DNA of 64,000 nt from Mikania micrantha. Lineage: Eukaryota > Streptophyta > Magnoliopsida > Asterales > Asteraceae. The notes under the pieces are model-generated. The model saw nothing but the letters and a program-made list of their open reading frames with translations, had not been told where the DNA came from and ran no database searches. A program made the translations under genes and the position numbers. Positions 47,550-59,345 of this stretch are shown here, in pieces. Numbering within the stretch: position 1 is the first letter of the stretch; the number at the start of each line of letters is the position of its first letter. The stretch spans positions 61,871,433 to 61,935,432 of the forward strand of contig CM018695.1 in the NCBI GenBank assembly GCA_009363875.1. The letters run 5' to 3'.

Positions 47550-48965
47550 TTACCTAGTGGATTTACCAAGAGCAGTTTCTATATTAAAGGCATTTTCTAT
47601 CTTTTTAACATTTGCACACAGTTTATCACAAAAAGTAATAGCCACAAAGCTCATACTTGCACCAGAATCAAATAGCACTGAAGCAGGGATATCATTAATC
47701 AAGAATGTACCTGTCACCACATCCGGGTCTTTGGCTGCCTGATCTCTGGTCATAGTAAAGGCACGAGCTTTTGCCTTTTGCTTCTCACCTCCTTTGCTAC
47801 TTTCAGGTTTGATGGATTTATTAATTATTGCCTTCGGTTTAAGACAATTTTTGCTAATGTGACCCAATTCACCACAATTATAACACTTTGGCCTACTCGG
47901 ACAATCAAAAGAGAAATGTCCCATCTTTCCACAACGGTAGCACAAAGTAGTCCCCGTACGACATTCTCCTCCATGTTTCCTTCCACACTTAAAGCATGTT
48001 TCAACTTCTTCCATTCTAAACCTTTTCATAGGGGGTCCTGATTTTTCATTTCTGTTTCTTTTAAATTTTGATGCCCACTTTTGCTTTGGTTCCTCCTTTA
48101 ACGGTTCAGCTTCCACAACATCATCCCAGACAATGCCGCTAATTTCTACGGCTGATTCAAAAGTTCTAGGAGCATGCGCCTTCACATGTGTTCGGACTTT
48201 AGGCGGTAGTCCTTCCACATATAACTTCAATCTGCGTTCCTCCGTGTTTACCAAATGAGGAACCAGTCTTGACATTTCATTAAATTTTGACGTATATTGC
48301 CGATGGTTCATACGTCCAGCTTTCAAAGTCAGAAATTCCCGCTCGATTTTATCAATTTCATTCTTTGGACAGAAGTGTTTTATAACTAATTCCTTCAAGT
48401 CCTCCCATTTAAAACCCTCCACATCAGTAGTGGTCTTTGACTGCTTAACAGTGTTCCACCAATGTAGAGCTTCTTCAGTAAATGAGTGAGCTGCAAATTT
48501 CACAGCTTGATCTTCCCGGCATTCACTGATAGCAATAACCGCCTCCATAGCCGAAACCCAATGACAGGTGGCCACAGCATCCTTCTTACCATCAAATGAG
48601 GGTGGATTGCATCCTTTGAAGGCCTTGTAATCACAACCCTTCCGTTTCTCTGACGTAGAATCACCGTTCTTAGTTCCGGTGATCACAACTTCCTCTTCTT
48701 TGGTGATGTCATTAGTTCCTTCAGACTTGTCTTTCAAAGTATCCTTCAGTATTTTTGTAACCAAAGCTGGTAGCTTATCATCCAAAACTTTACAGACCTC
48801 ATCAGAAATAGCCTTCACTACGATAGGCTCTAGAGTAAACTCATCTTCATCTTCCGGTTGCTCGTTGTGCTCATAGTCGTCTTCATTGACGGTTTCTTCA
48901 TTCTCGATATGTGGTTCTTCAGGTTCCTGTGGTTGCTTACGTGGTCTACCCCTTTGTCCAGCCAT
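47550..48965 (-). CDS. E2 gag-protease, frame ends at a 1-nt shift
   Basis: ATG 48965 opens 471 codons (MAGQRGRPRKQPQEP). An acidic N-terminal stretch precedes the retrotransposon gag domain (FAAHSFTEEALHWWNTVK, FCPKNEIDKIEREFL). CCHC knuckles are CYRCGKMGHFSFDC and CYNCGELGHISKNC, plus CFKCGRKHGGEC. The aspartic protease active site LFDSGASMSF is at about residue 433. The frame ends at KSTR because of an apparent single-base loss, and the protease continues in another frame in pol. Either a real mutation or an assembly error could explain it. Confidence 0.88.
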   Translation of the reverse strand: MAGQRGRPRKQPQEPEEPHIENEETVNEDDYEHNEQPEDEDEFTLEPIVVKAISDEVCKVLDDKLPALVTKILKDTLKDKSEGTNDITKEEEVVITGTKNGDSTSEKRKGCDYKAFKGCNPPSFDGKKDAVATCHWVSAMEAVIAISECREDQAVKFAAHSFTEEALHWWNTVKQSKTTTDVEGFKWEDLKELVIKHFCPKNEIDKIEREFLTLKAGRMNHRQYTSKFNEMSRLVPHLVNTEERRLKLYVEGLPPKVRTHVKAHAPRTFESAVEISGIVWDDVVEAEPLKEEPKQKWASKFKRNRNEKSGPPMKRFRMEEVETCFKCGRKHGGECRTGTTLCYRCGKMGHFSFDCPSRPKCYNCGELGHISKNCLKPKAIINKSIKPESSKGGEKQKAKARAFTMTRDQAAKDPDVVTGTFLINDIPASVLFDSGASMSFVAITFCDKLCANVKKIENAFNIETALGKSTR

Positions 48966-49280
48966 TTAACTACCTACAGGATGCAACAATTGGAGAATCA
49001 GTACAGGATCAGTTTAGCACGAAATAAGCTTTGTAAATTGTTAATGACGTTGATCAGGTGTTATTAACCATTTACTTAACTCATAGGCTCTAAACGTTTC
49101 CCATCACGTCACCCCAAAGTGCATGACTCTAACTATCTTTCTAACCTTACACCTATGTCTTAACTCATACATAACATTCAGCTCATGGCATCAAACTACC
49201 CTTGACTGGCATTCTTATCCTTCAGTCCCATTTTCAGTTTAAGTCTAGTCATTAGGGATGACCGGATCTCTCAAACTATG

Positions 49281-49292
49281 GCTCTGATACCA
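49281..49292 (-). other. E2 primer binding site (initiator Met tRNA type)
   Basis: On the minus strand TGGTATCAGAGC starts 3 nt from the 5' LTR. The leader from here to the gag ATG at 48965 is about 315 nt and shows nothing else recognisable. Confidence 0.9.
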
Positions 49293-49295
49293 ACT

Positions 49296-51534
49296 TGAGA
49301 GGCCCCAAGCCCCTCAGTTGGCAAACATCAAACCCATATTCTTTAAAACATATTTACATTACCATAGCAGCGGAACTTCGGGTGATTACATGAAATATAA
49401 TACACAAATTATACCAACGTTAAACATAACCCACACTTAATAGTTTTATACATAGCCAGTTTATGCCATATTATGCCAGGGTAATCTTCAACCTATGCCA
49501 CGAGCCCTCAGCTAATCTCTCTCGTTACCATTTAACCTGACATGCATGTAAAACAAGTCAGCTTTATGCTGGTGAGTTCTAATTAAGTTTTCATAAAATC
49601 CTCACTGCACATATATAACATTAACGTTCACTGTTGACCGAGGTCAACAATCTCAATCATACTTGAACATAATTCATTTCATTTACATACATATTCTCGC
49701 TACATCAATCATACAATACATAAAACCTTAGCCTTTGCTGTTAACCGAAGTCAACAACCTTTAACATACAAATCATCATAGCATAATCTCATACACAACC
49801 TACTCATCATCATACATTAATCATATTGTGCAAAACTTTAGCCTGAACTGCTGACTTTAGTCAGCCTGCTTGTGCAGCACAAGTCTCTATGACACTGACG
49901 ACCCACAGTCGACATGCCTGTTCTTTCACAGGACTCTATGACTCTGACGACCCACAGTCGACATGCCTGTTCTTTCACAGGACTCTATGACTACCAACCG
50001 AAGTTGGTAGCTCATACCGGTACAAGACTTCGTTACATACTTCATTCATACATAACATGGTTTAAATCATTTAAACCATCATAAACATAAACACTTTACT
50101 GCACCGCAGTGCTCAAATTCTGCCCAACCGCAGCCGGGACTTCAAAACCATATTTCCTACTCGACCTCGGTCGAGACTTTAAAAAAATCAATTACTTCTC
50201 ATCCGCAGCGAGACTTAAAACATTCTTTATATTAAAATATTCTTTTATCTGACCGCAGTCAGCTTATACAATCATTTTTATAAAATAACTTTCATAACAT
50301 GCATACCAGCCCAAAATGATAAAACATTTAAAATAGGGCTACAAAGAACTCACCTGATATCTTACGGTAGCAAGATTCCTCGTAAACTGATACTAATGGT
50401 GTAACTCTGCATTCGTTTACACTTAATACGTCATTTATGATTTAACCTACTGATTAGATCTTTCTGAACGTTCAATGTCAAAGACATTGTCTTGAAAGTC
50501 ATCAAATAGTTAATGTTGTTGATTATAATGCTAAAACAGTTCCTGAACAGATTAATGGCTTAGAAATGATAAATCCTTATCATTGATTACCCAGATATCA
50601 TGAAATATCACAACATAGTCTTAGAATAGGTTTAATAACCATGATTAACATACTAATCTGACTGTTATCACAAACATCAGATAATCGTTCCAATAAGTAT
50701 GTTAATGATTGTGATTAGTTTGGAACACTCAGATTTAACCTTTGCATTTCAAAGATTAACCAAACTAATCATTTACATCATCATAATCAAATGGATTAAT
50801 CCATTATAATCATAGTTGTGATTTCATGCAAACCGGGCATTACAACGGCTCAAAACAAGGATTTAACCGTTAGAACATCGTGTTCTTCATTTCTAATCAA
50901 TCCTAGCCATTATCTAGGCAATAATCAACAATCCTAACTATCTTATTACGTTCAAAATCAAGATCTAATCAATCAAAATCAAACTAGAAGGTTAAAACGA
51001 ACCGTTACCTGATCTGACGAATTTCTGCGGTTAAAACAGCGATCAGGACTTGTATATATGATTCCTGGGATGATCTGGATGTTCAGAGAGCTTTGATTTG
51101 AAGATTAGAGGTGTAAGATGGAAGAAATAACGTCTGGAGGTCGAATGGATGAAAAAAATACGTTCTGGAGCGTTCTGATCGATTAAGACAACTTTTAGCC
51201 GACATAGGACATGGGGCGCATCGCCCCAACTGGGCGTATGGCGCCAGGCGTAGCGCCCCACGTCACCCTGCGTCATCATTTGAGTTTTAACTTGTTTTCG
51301 CGATTCCGGGAGCATACGAACTCCGTTTTGCGCACGGTTTTCGCCCACGTTCATCATTTTTCACATACTATCAATCCCCAATAACAAAAGTTGCTAAATC
51401 TTTGTGGATTTCAAGCACGACCAAATGTGCTTACATCATAATTGCCGAATTTTTCGTACGCAATCATCACAGTTTCAACAGTAACCGAAATCTCGTACGT
51501 TTATTATTAAATTACTAAATTTTCGGTTGTTACA
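49296..51534 (-). repeat. E2 5' LTR
   Basis: 2239 bp, by eye identical to the 3' LTR except for one fewer A in a homopolymer near 51152. It repeats the hairpin array (49535-50262). In the sense direction this copy drives transcription. Confidence 0.95.
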
Positions 51535-51539
51535 GTTTG

Positions 51540-52292
51540 TTCTGAATGTGAAATAAAGATATTAGATAAATGGTGACAACTCGCGAGTAGTTTTACTTTG
51601 GTTTTATTATTCTTTTTTATTGATACTTAATATGTATATTTACGGTCACCTCGTTTGTTATTAAGATGAAAGGAGTATGTTAAATTTACGCCTTTTATTT
51701 TTTATTATTTTTTTTCTTTAACTCTTAATATGTTTGTTTAACGGTCACGTCGTTCATTATTAGGGCGAAACAAGTATGTTAAATTTACACGGAAACCCGC
51801 AATGTAGAATCATCTAGTTTAAATTATAACCATGTGTTTATTAAGTTAATATGTTATTTTGAGTTTATAAAATATATGTTATTTTCATTTGTTTGATATC
51901 TTTGAGTTCTACATCAGAGTAACAGTAATAAACATGTATATTTCTGCAATCAAGTTTTTGTAATTGTGATTATGTTGGAATCAACGTAGATAATACACAC
52001 AAGGATAAAATCTAGTTTGTATAATTTTACGTGGGGGTACAAACTCTGCATGAATCTCAAATTTGGCATGCGCAACATGGACTAGAACACTGCAAATGTT
52101 TTATAGGCTAACACAAACTGACATGTTTATAGCTACAAATCTTAAAAAAACAAAACAAAAAAAGTTGTAATTAAATAATTGCATTTAAACTATAAAACTT
52201 GATGCTCTTTTCCCTTCTATTTTACAAATTTTAACATAAATGTCTAGTTACTTTCAGTAATGACATAGAAAACACTATAAAACTCTTCTGGG
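51540..52292. repeat. Intergenic with a ~95-bp tandem duplication
   Basis: Two copies (about 51601-51690 and 51697-51792) share CTTAATATGT, ACGGTCAC-TCGTT and AGTATGTTAAATTTAC. Just beyond, CATCTAG followed by T at about 51810-51815 could be a decayed Helitron end. Nothing else is recognisable. Confidence 0.55.
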
Positions 52293-53087
52293 GGTGTTTT
52301 TTTTTTGAAAAACGTCTTCCTGACCTCTTATGTCTGTGTCACGCAAACCACGGGAAGACGTTTACCTTTACAGTGTGTTTGTTTTTTGGAAGACATTTCA
52401 TTTAAAAACGTCTTCTCGGCCTCTTCTTGAGGCAGACATGGTCCAAGTACTTCTTACCACTTCTCCACCTCTTCTTCATCTGATATTAGGTTAACACGCT
52501 TCATCAGTTTGATTTCTCCACGGCTGCTTCTGTTCGATCTCCCCTGCTTCTGTTCGATCTCCACAGCTGCTGCCTCTCGTCGCCGGCCTCCACCTCTAGC
52601 CCTCCCGTCGCCGCTCTCCACCTCCCGCCCTCCTGTCGCCGCTGTCCACCTCCCTGTTCTCACTCTACACCAATTTCTACCATATTCCGGTCATAAGATT
52701 TACGTATCTTAAACGCATGTGGACTCACTGTTTCCCATGAGGAACATTGGGGGAAAACGGCGTAACGATGTCAGGATCCACCTTTAATTTTGTAGTTATT
52801 GGCATATTTTGCTTCACAGCGATCAAATCCCAAGGGGAAACTAGATTCCCATTTCATTCAAACCATCAGAAAGTTAAGGTTGCAATTACCAGCTGCCTAG
52901 ATTCCCATTTCATTTTCTTTGTATGGCGTCCTATGATGACAAGCTCGTATTCACAAACAATGGTTTCTTTGTATGACGTTAAAAAACAAATTGTCTGCTT
53001 CTTGCAGGCTGCAGACATTTGGTCAAACTCTTCTTCTGCAGATGTGGTTCGCAGACTGCAGACATTTTATCTCTGAAAAAACAAACA
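52293..53087. mobile_element. Possible TIR element with GC-rich insert
   Basis: GGTGTTT...TTTT at the left and AAAAAACAAACAACACC at the right are approximately inverted. GAAGACGTTT/CTGCAGAC motifs recur near both ends. The middle (about 52500-52660) is CT/GC-rich with two copies of CTGCTTCTGTTCGATCTCC and of GTCGCCGCT-TCCACCTCC, so it may be a captured host fragment. No target duplication was confirmed. Confidence 0.35.
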
Positions 53088-53712
53088 ACACCGTATAGTA
53101 TAACATTAAAAGGATCAACCTACAAGCCTATGAGGTCAACACGAGCATGGCTAGCTTCCTACAAGCCTACGAGGTCAACACAAGCATGACTAGCTTACTT
53201 AAGTGTATTCACAAGTTTAACTGAAAGCTAATCTGAACCATTCATACTAAATATGCGCTAATTTCAAGTTAGGTTTATGTGATTTGAAAATTCAAACCAC
53301 CATAAATAATATATTTTTTGAAAAAAAAAAACTTACATTTGTAACACCTATTTTTTATATAAACACAATCAGCCCTGCATTATCTATTGCGATCTTCTTG
53401 TGTTTGCTCGTGTTATCCACGTATACATGCTCCCTAACCTAGGACATGCTTTATGATATCTTGTATACATATAATTTATGACATCTTGTGTTTAATGAAT
53501 AAAGTAAGTTTGTACACTTGTTTTGGAGTAACTCTAAATAAAAAAAATAAAAAAATTAATATAATATCTTTTGAACCATCCTAATCAGTAATCTTTGCAA
53601 ATATCTGGTTTAAAGTACTTTTGATGCCATTTTTTCCAAGTGGAGGTCACCCATGTCTCCCATTTATTGAAGGTACAATTTAACAAACACAAGGTACAAC
53701 TGACCACTGATT
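53088..53712. other. Intergenic DNA
   Basis: A short direct repeat, CTACAAGCCTA-GAGGTCAACAC, occurs twice (about 53119 and 53159). No gene is seen. Confidence 0.4.
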
Positions 53713-53720
53713 GCCATGGT

Positions 53721-54450
53721 AGGGGCGGATGCAGGTTGTGGGGTGTGGGTTCACGAAAACCCATCGCGCTTCGACTCGTTAGTAGGAAAAAAAAAATTGA
53801 AAGAGCTAAACAAAATGGTGAACCCATTAATATTTTAGGGGTGAATCCTAAGGTAAACCTATTAAGATTTTTAAGAGTGAATTCTTAATATAATTTTCAC
53901 AGCAATTTATCAGCTTGATTGAGGTAAGTGATTTTTGTTAGAAAAATCTCGATAATCAATGATTTGATTTCTATATGATCGTGTTAAAATCACATTCCGG
54001 TCATGTAAACTTAGCAAGCAAAATGATAGTTATTAGTGGGCAAACCCTCGAGTCAAGTAAGTTTTGGTCAGACAAACTTAACAAATTTCGTTTAGGTTTC
54101 CAGACGTTGCCCCAAACACCACAACGGGCGTTGCCCCTTGACCCATGCATGCTGAAGGGCCAGCGGGACCGCCACCTTAGACCCCGTAAGGGCGCATGAC
54201 CCCCTTGACTCCCACTTAGTCTAAAGCTCAAAAATCTTAAACGGAAATGCCCTATGTACCTTCGAACTCTTTAATGACGACGTTTTTTAATTTTAATCAT
54301 TGACTTAATATATCGCATTGTTATTACGTGAAAAACATTACAAGACCCAAACTGTCAACCCGACCCGAAAATTTTTATGTCTAGTTCTATTTAATTTATA
54401 TGACGAAAAATGGTAAACCCACTTAAAAAAAATTCTTGGATCCGTTGCTG
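53721..54450. mobile_element. hAT-type non-autonomous element, 730 bp, with 8-bp target duplication
   Basis: Ends AGGGGCGGATGCAGG and, inverted, CAGCAACGGATCCAAG are similar. The octamer GCCATGGT flanks it at 53713-53720 and 54451-54458. The interior contains a GC-rich part (about 54105-54215) with GGGCGTTGCCCC-type motifs and no intact ORF. Confidence 0.82.
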
Positions 54451-54879
54451 GCCATGGTGTTCTGGTTAGGCCCTGATGCCTTCTAACTTTCTAATGCAAT
54501 CTCAAGGTTAGGTGCCTAGAGCCATATTCAGCGGAGGGGGTATTTTGTGCCTTCAAAGTGGATAAGTTTTATTGCATATTACTGCTCAAATCACGATCAT
54601 ACTTAAGTGTATTTTTTTAACGGTAACAATCAATTGATTTGCACGTTCTTAAAAAGAAACTCTTACATCAACTACATCACATATATCTTATTAAGTCAAA
54701 AGAAAAACATAACTATGATAAAATCCCACAAAATTAAGATTAGAACATAAAACCTCATAGATCACCAAATGAAAGATGGGTGTGACTTCGATGGGAATTT
54801 TCACCTAGCAACTAAAAAACAAAAAATAAATAAATAGTTAAGCTACTCGTGAGTAAAACAAAAAATTATACTTTGTATA

Positions 54880-55450
54880 AGGGCACTAGGAGTCGTCCCA
54901 TGCTTCCCCACTTTTCCTCTTTGTCACATCAGTTTTCCTCACTTTTTCCCATTTTGCATGGTGTCGTCCCACTTTTCCCCACTTTTCAAATCTTATTTTT
55001 AATTAATTATTTTAACAATAAATAATAAATAATAATAATAATAATATTAATAAAATTTAAAATTAAAAAAAAATACAACAAAAAAAAAAGAAGAATATAA
55101 CCTAAAAAATTAAGTTAAAAATCTAGAAAGAGCAATGTCATCCCCAACGAGCAGCAATTTCTCGTTTACGATCGAGAATCAGTTGTAGCATTGGTTCTTG
55201 ATAAATTGTGTGGTCTTTCATCATGAACTCTAAATCTACGGCCTTTTGTTGTTCGTCTAAAGCATGTTGTTGTCGGCGCATTAATGCGACGCGTGCGTCT
55301 TTCTCCTCTTGCAAAACACGGAGTTTTTCTTCTCGAAGGCGGAATCTTTGTTGGGATTCCTCTTTGTTGATTGTTTTGGAGTTGTTTAAATAGAAAAAAA
55401 TTAGATTTTTTTTTAAATTGCCCAACGGTCGAAATCCTTCCATCTCCCAC
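54880..55450 (-). pseudogene. PIF/Harbinger-like remnant with ORF C-terminus
   Basis: The minus strand 55443-55138 encodes an E/K/R-rich, coiled-coil-like stretch (REEKLRVLQEEKDARVALMR) ending MLQLILDRKREIAARWG and a stop. This resembles the C-terminus of plant Myb/NAM-associated proteins often carried by Harbinger elements. About 250 bp downstream, GGGCACTAGGAGTCGTCCC at 54881 after TAA resembles a Harbinger terminal repeat. The matching end was not found. Tentative. Confidence 0.45.
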
Positions 55451-56472
55451 TCGGCTTCAATCGGTGAGGAGTCCCCGAATTACCCCACCCCATTTCCGGG
55501 GGGACGGTGTTCCCGTTCTTCCCCGAACCGGTGAAAGGCTTCCTCGGGTTCTTCCTGGCTTCCACTCCGAGCGCTCTAAGGTGCTTGATGTTACATACAT
55601 ATGCACACATAGACAGACACACACATAGATATACAAGGTTAGGTTATATTAAAACATGAATTTTCCTAAAATAAACAAGTAATAAATGATGTTTTACATT
55701 TTAGACATATCATCTTAAATTTTGAACAAGATTTTTTAATTCTTAGTCTTGTAATAGAAAGAGAAAATAAGGGCACCATTTTGAATAAAGATAAAAAGTT
55801 ATGTAATTAAACAGGGGCGAAGGTCTCTCGGGACGCGCGGGGGTGGGGTCGCCCCCTCTCACTTTTTTTCGTTAGTAGTGTTGATTTTCAGACCCAAAGG
55901 TTATTTTTACAAAAAAAAACTATTTCGCCCTCTCACTTTAGAAAATTAAAATGTATTATATTTTCATACACGTGGAAAAAAAATTACCATCTCTTTTTAA
56001 ATAAAAAACAAAAAAAATTGTATTTGGTTTGTGCAAAAAAAATTACTTTTAAAAATTACCAAAGAATACCTCTAAAAAATACCTCAAGTTAAAAATTAAA
56101 ATACCAAATTCATTTAATCTTCCTCCCTTCTTCTCACAATTCTCGTAGCCCCAAATCCCCAATTTCTATTTCCCTCTTTTATCTTTTCCCAATTCCAGAT
56201 CAGCAATAAGCCACAAGCACCGCTCGGGCCTCTGCCGTTGCTCACCACGTCACCGACTCACCAAGTCACCAGCCAGCCACAGCCCAGTCGCCCACGGCCC
56301 AGTGCCCACCGCCCACAGGCTGGTCCGGCTCCACTGCTCCAGGCTCCTACTAGGACTGCTCTGCTTCACCAGTCACCTCAGTCCTCACATGATATTCTTA
56401 ATGCCATGGAGTTAGTTTCATCAACATTTGTTACATTTATTACATTTGTTACATTTGTTAAGAATATCTTTC

Positions 56473-56496
56473 CTCACATTTGTTAACAAATGTGAG
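56473..56496. repeat. 24-bp perfect palindrome
   Basis: The arms 56473-56484 and 56485-56496 are exact inverses with no spacer, centred on GTTAAC. It lies inside the hAT element directly after several tandem TTACATTTG units (about 56428-56465). Confidence 0.85.
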
Positions 56497-56514
56497 AAGA
56501 ATCAGATTGAAATG

Positions 56515-57134
56515 CCGGATATGACAGCTCCATATACTTCTACTAGGTACCGGCCTCGTAAAAAAAATCTTTATGCTACATTTGGGCATAATTATCGAGT
56601 AGATGTATTTAATTCCACATTGGACAAACAATTACATGAGTTGAATAACATATTTAATGAGGACGCAATGGAGTTGTTATCTCTTAGTTCTAGTTTAGTT
56701 TCTAAAGAGATTAATGTTGATCAGGGTTGTCTTCTTATTGAAAAGTATCATCCTACAGATTTTAACGATCAAAACAGAACTCATTTACGATATCAATTGG
56801 AGCTTTTTAATATTGAAAAGTCAAAAAATACCAAGCTAATAAGTGGTGTATCAACAATTTTTGATCTATGCAAAAGTCTAGTGGAAACTCATAAAAACGA
56901 TACATATATACTATTCGGTTGATAGAGTGATCTGGCTAATCTTAACACTTCCGGTTTCTACTGCAACAAAGGAGAGGAGATTTCAGCAATGAAAATATTC
57001 AATATCGCTTTCGGAATAAGATGTCAGATGAGTATCTTGCAAACAGCTTGGTGATTTACATAGAAAAAGAAATTGCGGAAAAGTTTGACTTAGAATACAC
57101 AATAGATGAATTCAAAAATCCCAAAGGACGTTGA
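56515..57134 (+). pseudogene. hAT transposase fragment (ZMYM1/TTF-type, C-terminal part)
   Basis: The plus strand encodes a block with YHPTDFNDQNRTHLRYQLEL and STIFDLCKSLVETHK, open to 56922. After a frameshift it reads WLILTLPVSTATKERRF, the hAT C-terminal dimerisation region, and after a second shift RNKMSDEYLANSLVIYIEKE. The N-terminal zinc finger and most of the catalytic part are missing. It is not functional. Confidence 0.8.
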
Positions 57135-57352
57135 GCTGGATTGTAATTCTTCTATCAGGTACTCACTTTTTCGCGCATAATGATAATTATTAAATACTTA
57201 TATTTTTATTGTTTGGTCCGAATTGACCCGAATCATTGACGCGTACATTTAACCAGACTAACCGTGACATACCGATCGATCGGAAAAAATTTATAGTTCA
57301 TGTAAATTTTTGCCCCCTGTCAAACATTTGAAGCTCCGCCACTGTAATTAAA

Positions 57353-58214
57353 CATGTCCTGCATGTCATTTCATTTTTTTATGCTTATACGTAATCATAT
57401 GAAATGTGTCATCTCGTATCAAACTTATTACTAAACTTGTTATATTGAATAAGGTTAAATGTATTAAATGTGTCAATATCATATAGAATCTATTTATAAA
57501 ACATGTTCATATTAGTTTGTTTTACAAAAAAATTAACATGTTCATTAAAACGTGTCTCATTCATTCAGGCAGCTAATCATGTTAAAGTCTTAAGGTTGTT
57601 GCATTAGACATTATGCATCTAACACAACACAACTATAATTGCTTCAATGAAAAGTAGCCGGTAAAAACAAAGAGATCAAATCATTTCTCACTAACCAATG
57701 AAGGCTCTGAAGAGGGTAAACCCGACCTTCGTTTATGACCCATTTTTTAAAGGCACAAAAATTTTAATAATATTTTATATTATATATATTTATATTTATA
57801 TATAAAAATATAAAACTAAAAAAAACATAAATTTACAATTCGTTAGAAACCTTTCTATTTTAGCAGACTGCTCTGCTTCTAATTACACATATAAAACACA
57901 CCAATTATGAAAAAGAAAAAAATATACAAATAAAACAACACAAAGATTATGAAATAATAAGATATATTAATTGTTAGAACCAGGTATATAGTAGTCGTTT
58001 TCGCCGACCCAAATCACAAACCAAATCACAAAACAATTTTTATTCTTTGTGGGTTAAGGTTGATATATTTGGCTATCTATAAATCTATGTATTATTAGCT
58101 TAGTATTTGTGTATTGCATAGTTAAATACAAAAAAAAATAGATATTAATTAATATTAAAAATTTATAACAATATTTTGAGATAAAAGATTATTGAAATTA
58201 TTTATAAGTTAGTA
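57353..58214. other. Intergenic AT-rich DNA
   Basis: No gene or clear repeat structure seen; a short TA-rich block lies near 57775-57810. Confidence 0.4.
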
Positions 58215-58709
58215 ATTATACTATATAATTAAAACACAACCAAAAGGAATAGTAACATTTTTGTTTTTTCTTTGACTATTAATGTATAATATACTATATA
58301 TATATTGAAAATAGTGTATGTATATATATAATAATTTAAATTGTAACAATTGTATATGCAGTGAAAAAAAACGTAGTCTTTTTTAAGGTTTCGGTAGTGT
58401 TCAGAAAAGGTAACGGTGATTTATTTGTTCTTATAGAAAATTGGTGTTTGCTTAAAGATTTGCGTTTTTTTAATTTAACCAATTGGTTGATGGATAGAAG
58501 GATTTTGTGAGTAACTTTTTATATTATTTTCATAACGTATTTATATGAGTTTTGTAAGATTTTATGTGTTTATGAGAAACTTGTATAGAGTTCGTGATGA
58601 GAGATTTTATTTTTTTATGTAATTTATGATTCTGCAAATAATATATAATATCTGTTTTCATGAGTGTAATGTGATAAGCCGTCGCAACGCGTGGCGGGAA
58701 CAACCCTAG
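58215..58709 (+). mobile_element. Helitron candidate, about 495 bp
   Basis: The 3' end is well formed: an imperfect GC hairpin (CCGTCGC-AAC-GCGTGGCGG, 58678-58696), then AACAACCCTAG and T. The 5' end near 58216 reads TATACTATATAATTAAAAC, close to common plant Helitron starts but without a clear TC. No helicase is encoded. Confidence 0.5.
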
Positions 58710-59157
58710 TTTAATTAATTTAATAAACAATATCATTTTTTGAAACTTTTGTTTTTTAAATATTTTTGTTATTAAAAACTGTTTTTGAGTATCAAATTTT
58801 TATAATTTTTTTTTGTTTAAAAACTCTAGTTTTTAATTATTTTTTTCTAAAAAAATATTTTTTTTAATTATCTTAATAAAATTTTGTTTTTTTAAAAAGA
58901 CCCATTGTAAATTATTTCGTATTTTTAAAATATATCATTGTTTTAGAAATAAATAAATTTGAGTAATAATTTTATTTTTTAAATGTGTTTTTTTAATAAA
59001 AAGATCATTTAATATGTTGTGAAATCTATTTTTCTAATATAAAAAAAAAGCATAAATAATAAAATTATTATTTAACAAGATATAGATGCATTTAATATGA
59101 AAGAAAGACAAGAAAACCAATATGAAGGTGCTAGATAAAAAATATTATTTATACATT
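58710..59157. other. AT-rich intergenic DNA
   Basis: T-rich low-complexity sequence; nothing recognised. Confidence 0.4.
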
Positions 59158-59345
59158 TTTTTGAACGACAGAGATCTCGTCGTGCTATCTTCAGTTATCT
59201 AGGTAATTAACCCTCGCCCTCGTTGGTTCAGAACCCAAGATTAAACTTAAGATTATTCCCCTCACTTGGCATCTATTAAAGTGTTGTCAGTGAGACTTTA
59301 AACCTGGTCTTCAAGCAAAAACGTCACCTTAACCACTAGGCTAAT
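59158..59345 (-). mobile_element. tRNA-derived SINE, minus orientation
   Basis: On the minus strand, A-box-like TAGCCTAGTGGTTAAGG is followed by B-box-like GGTTTAAAGTC. The element ends CTGTCGTTC plus seven A. The tail matches the SINE at 28985-29113. Target duplication not found. Confidence 0.65.

Larger units (their letters stand above)
34449..51534 (-). mobile_element. E2: young Tekay-like chromovirus, complete, carrying E3
   Basis: LTRs 34449-36688 and 49296-51534 start TGAGAGGCCCC and end GTTACA. The target duplication GTTTG lies at 34444-34448 and 51535-51539. Coding is on the minus strand: gag 48965-47550, pol about 47545-44419 continuing at 36751. The LTRs look identical by eye except for one A in a homopolymer, so the insertion is recent. 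Primer site and polypurine tract are intact. One frameshift in the protease and the E3 insertion near the pol stop are the only damage seen. Confidence 0.95.
55812..57344 (+). mobile_element. hAT element with dead transposase, 8-bp target duplication
   Basis: Starts CAGGGGCGAAGG and ends AGCTCCGCCACTG (inverted: CAGTGGCGGAGCT). The octamer TAATTAAA lies at 55804-55811 and 57345-57352. It carries a degenerate hAT transposase C-terminal region and is therefore an internally deleted derivative of an autonomous element. Confidence 0.87.

Noticed and set aside
47122..48876. Several plus-strand ORFs opposite E2 gag-pol
   Set aside because: They are antisense shadows of the E2 coding frame.
52509..52712. 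Pro/Ser/Arg-rich short ORFs on both strands
   Set aside because: They arise from a CT/GC-rich duplicated patch without conserved domain or start context.
53640..53888. Short ORFs over 53585-53888
   Set aside because: They span the end of the hAT element at 53721 and its target duplication, so they cannot be one gene.
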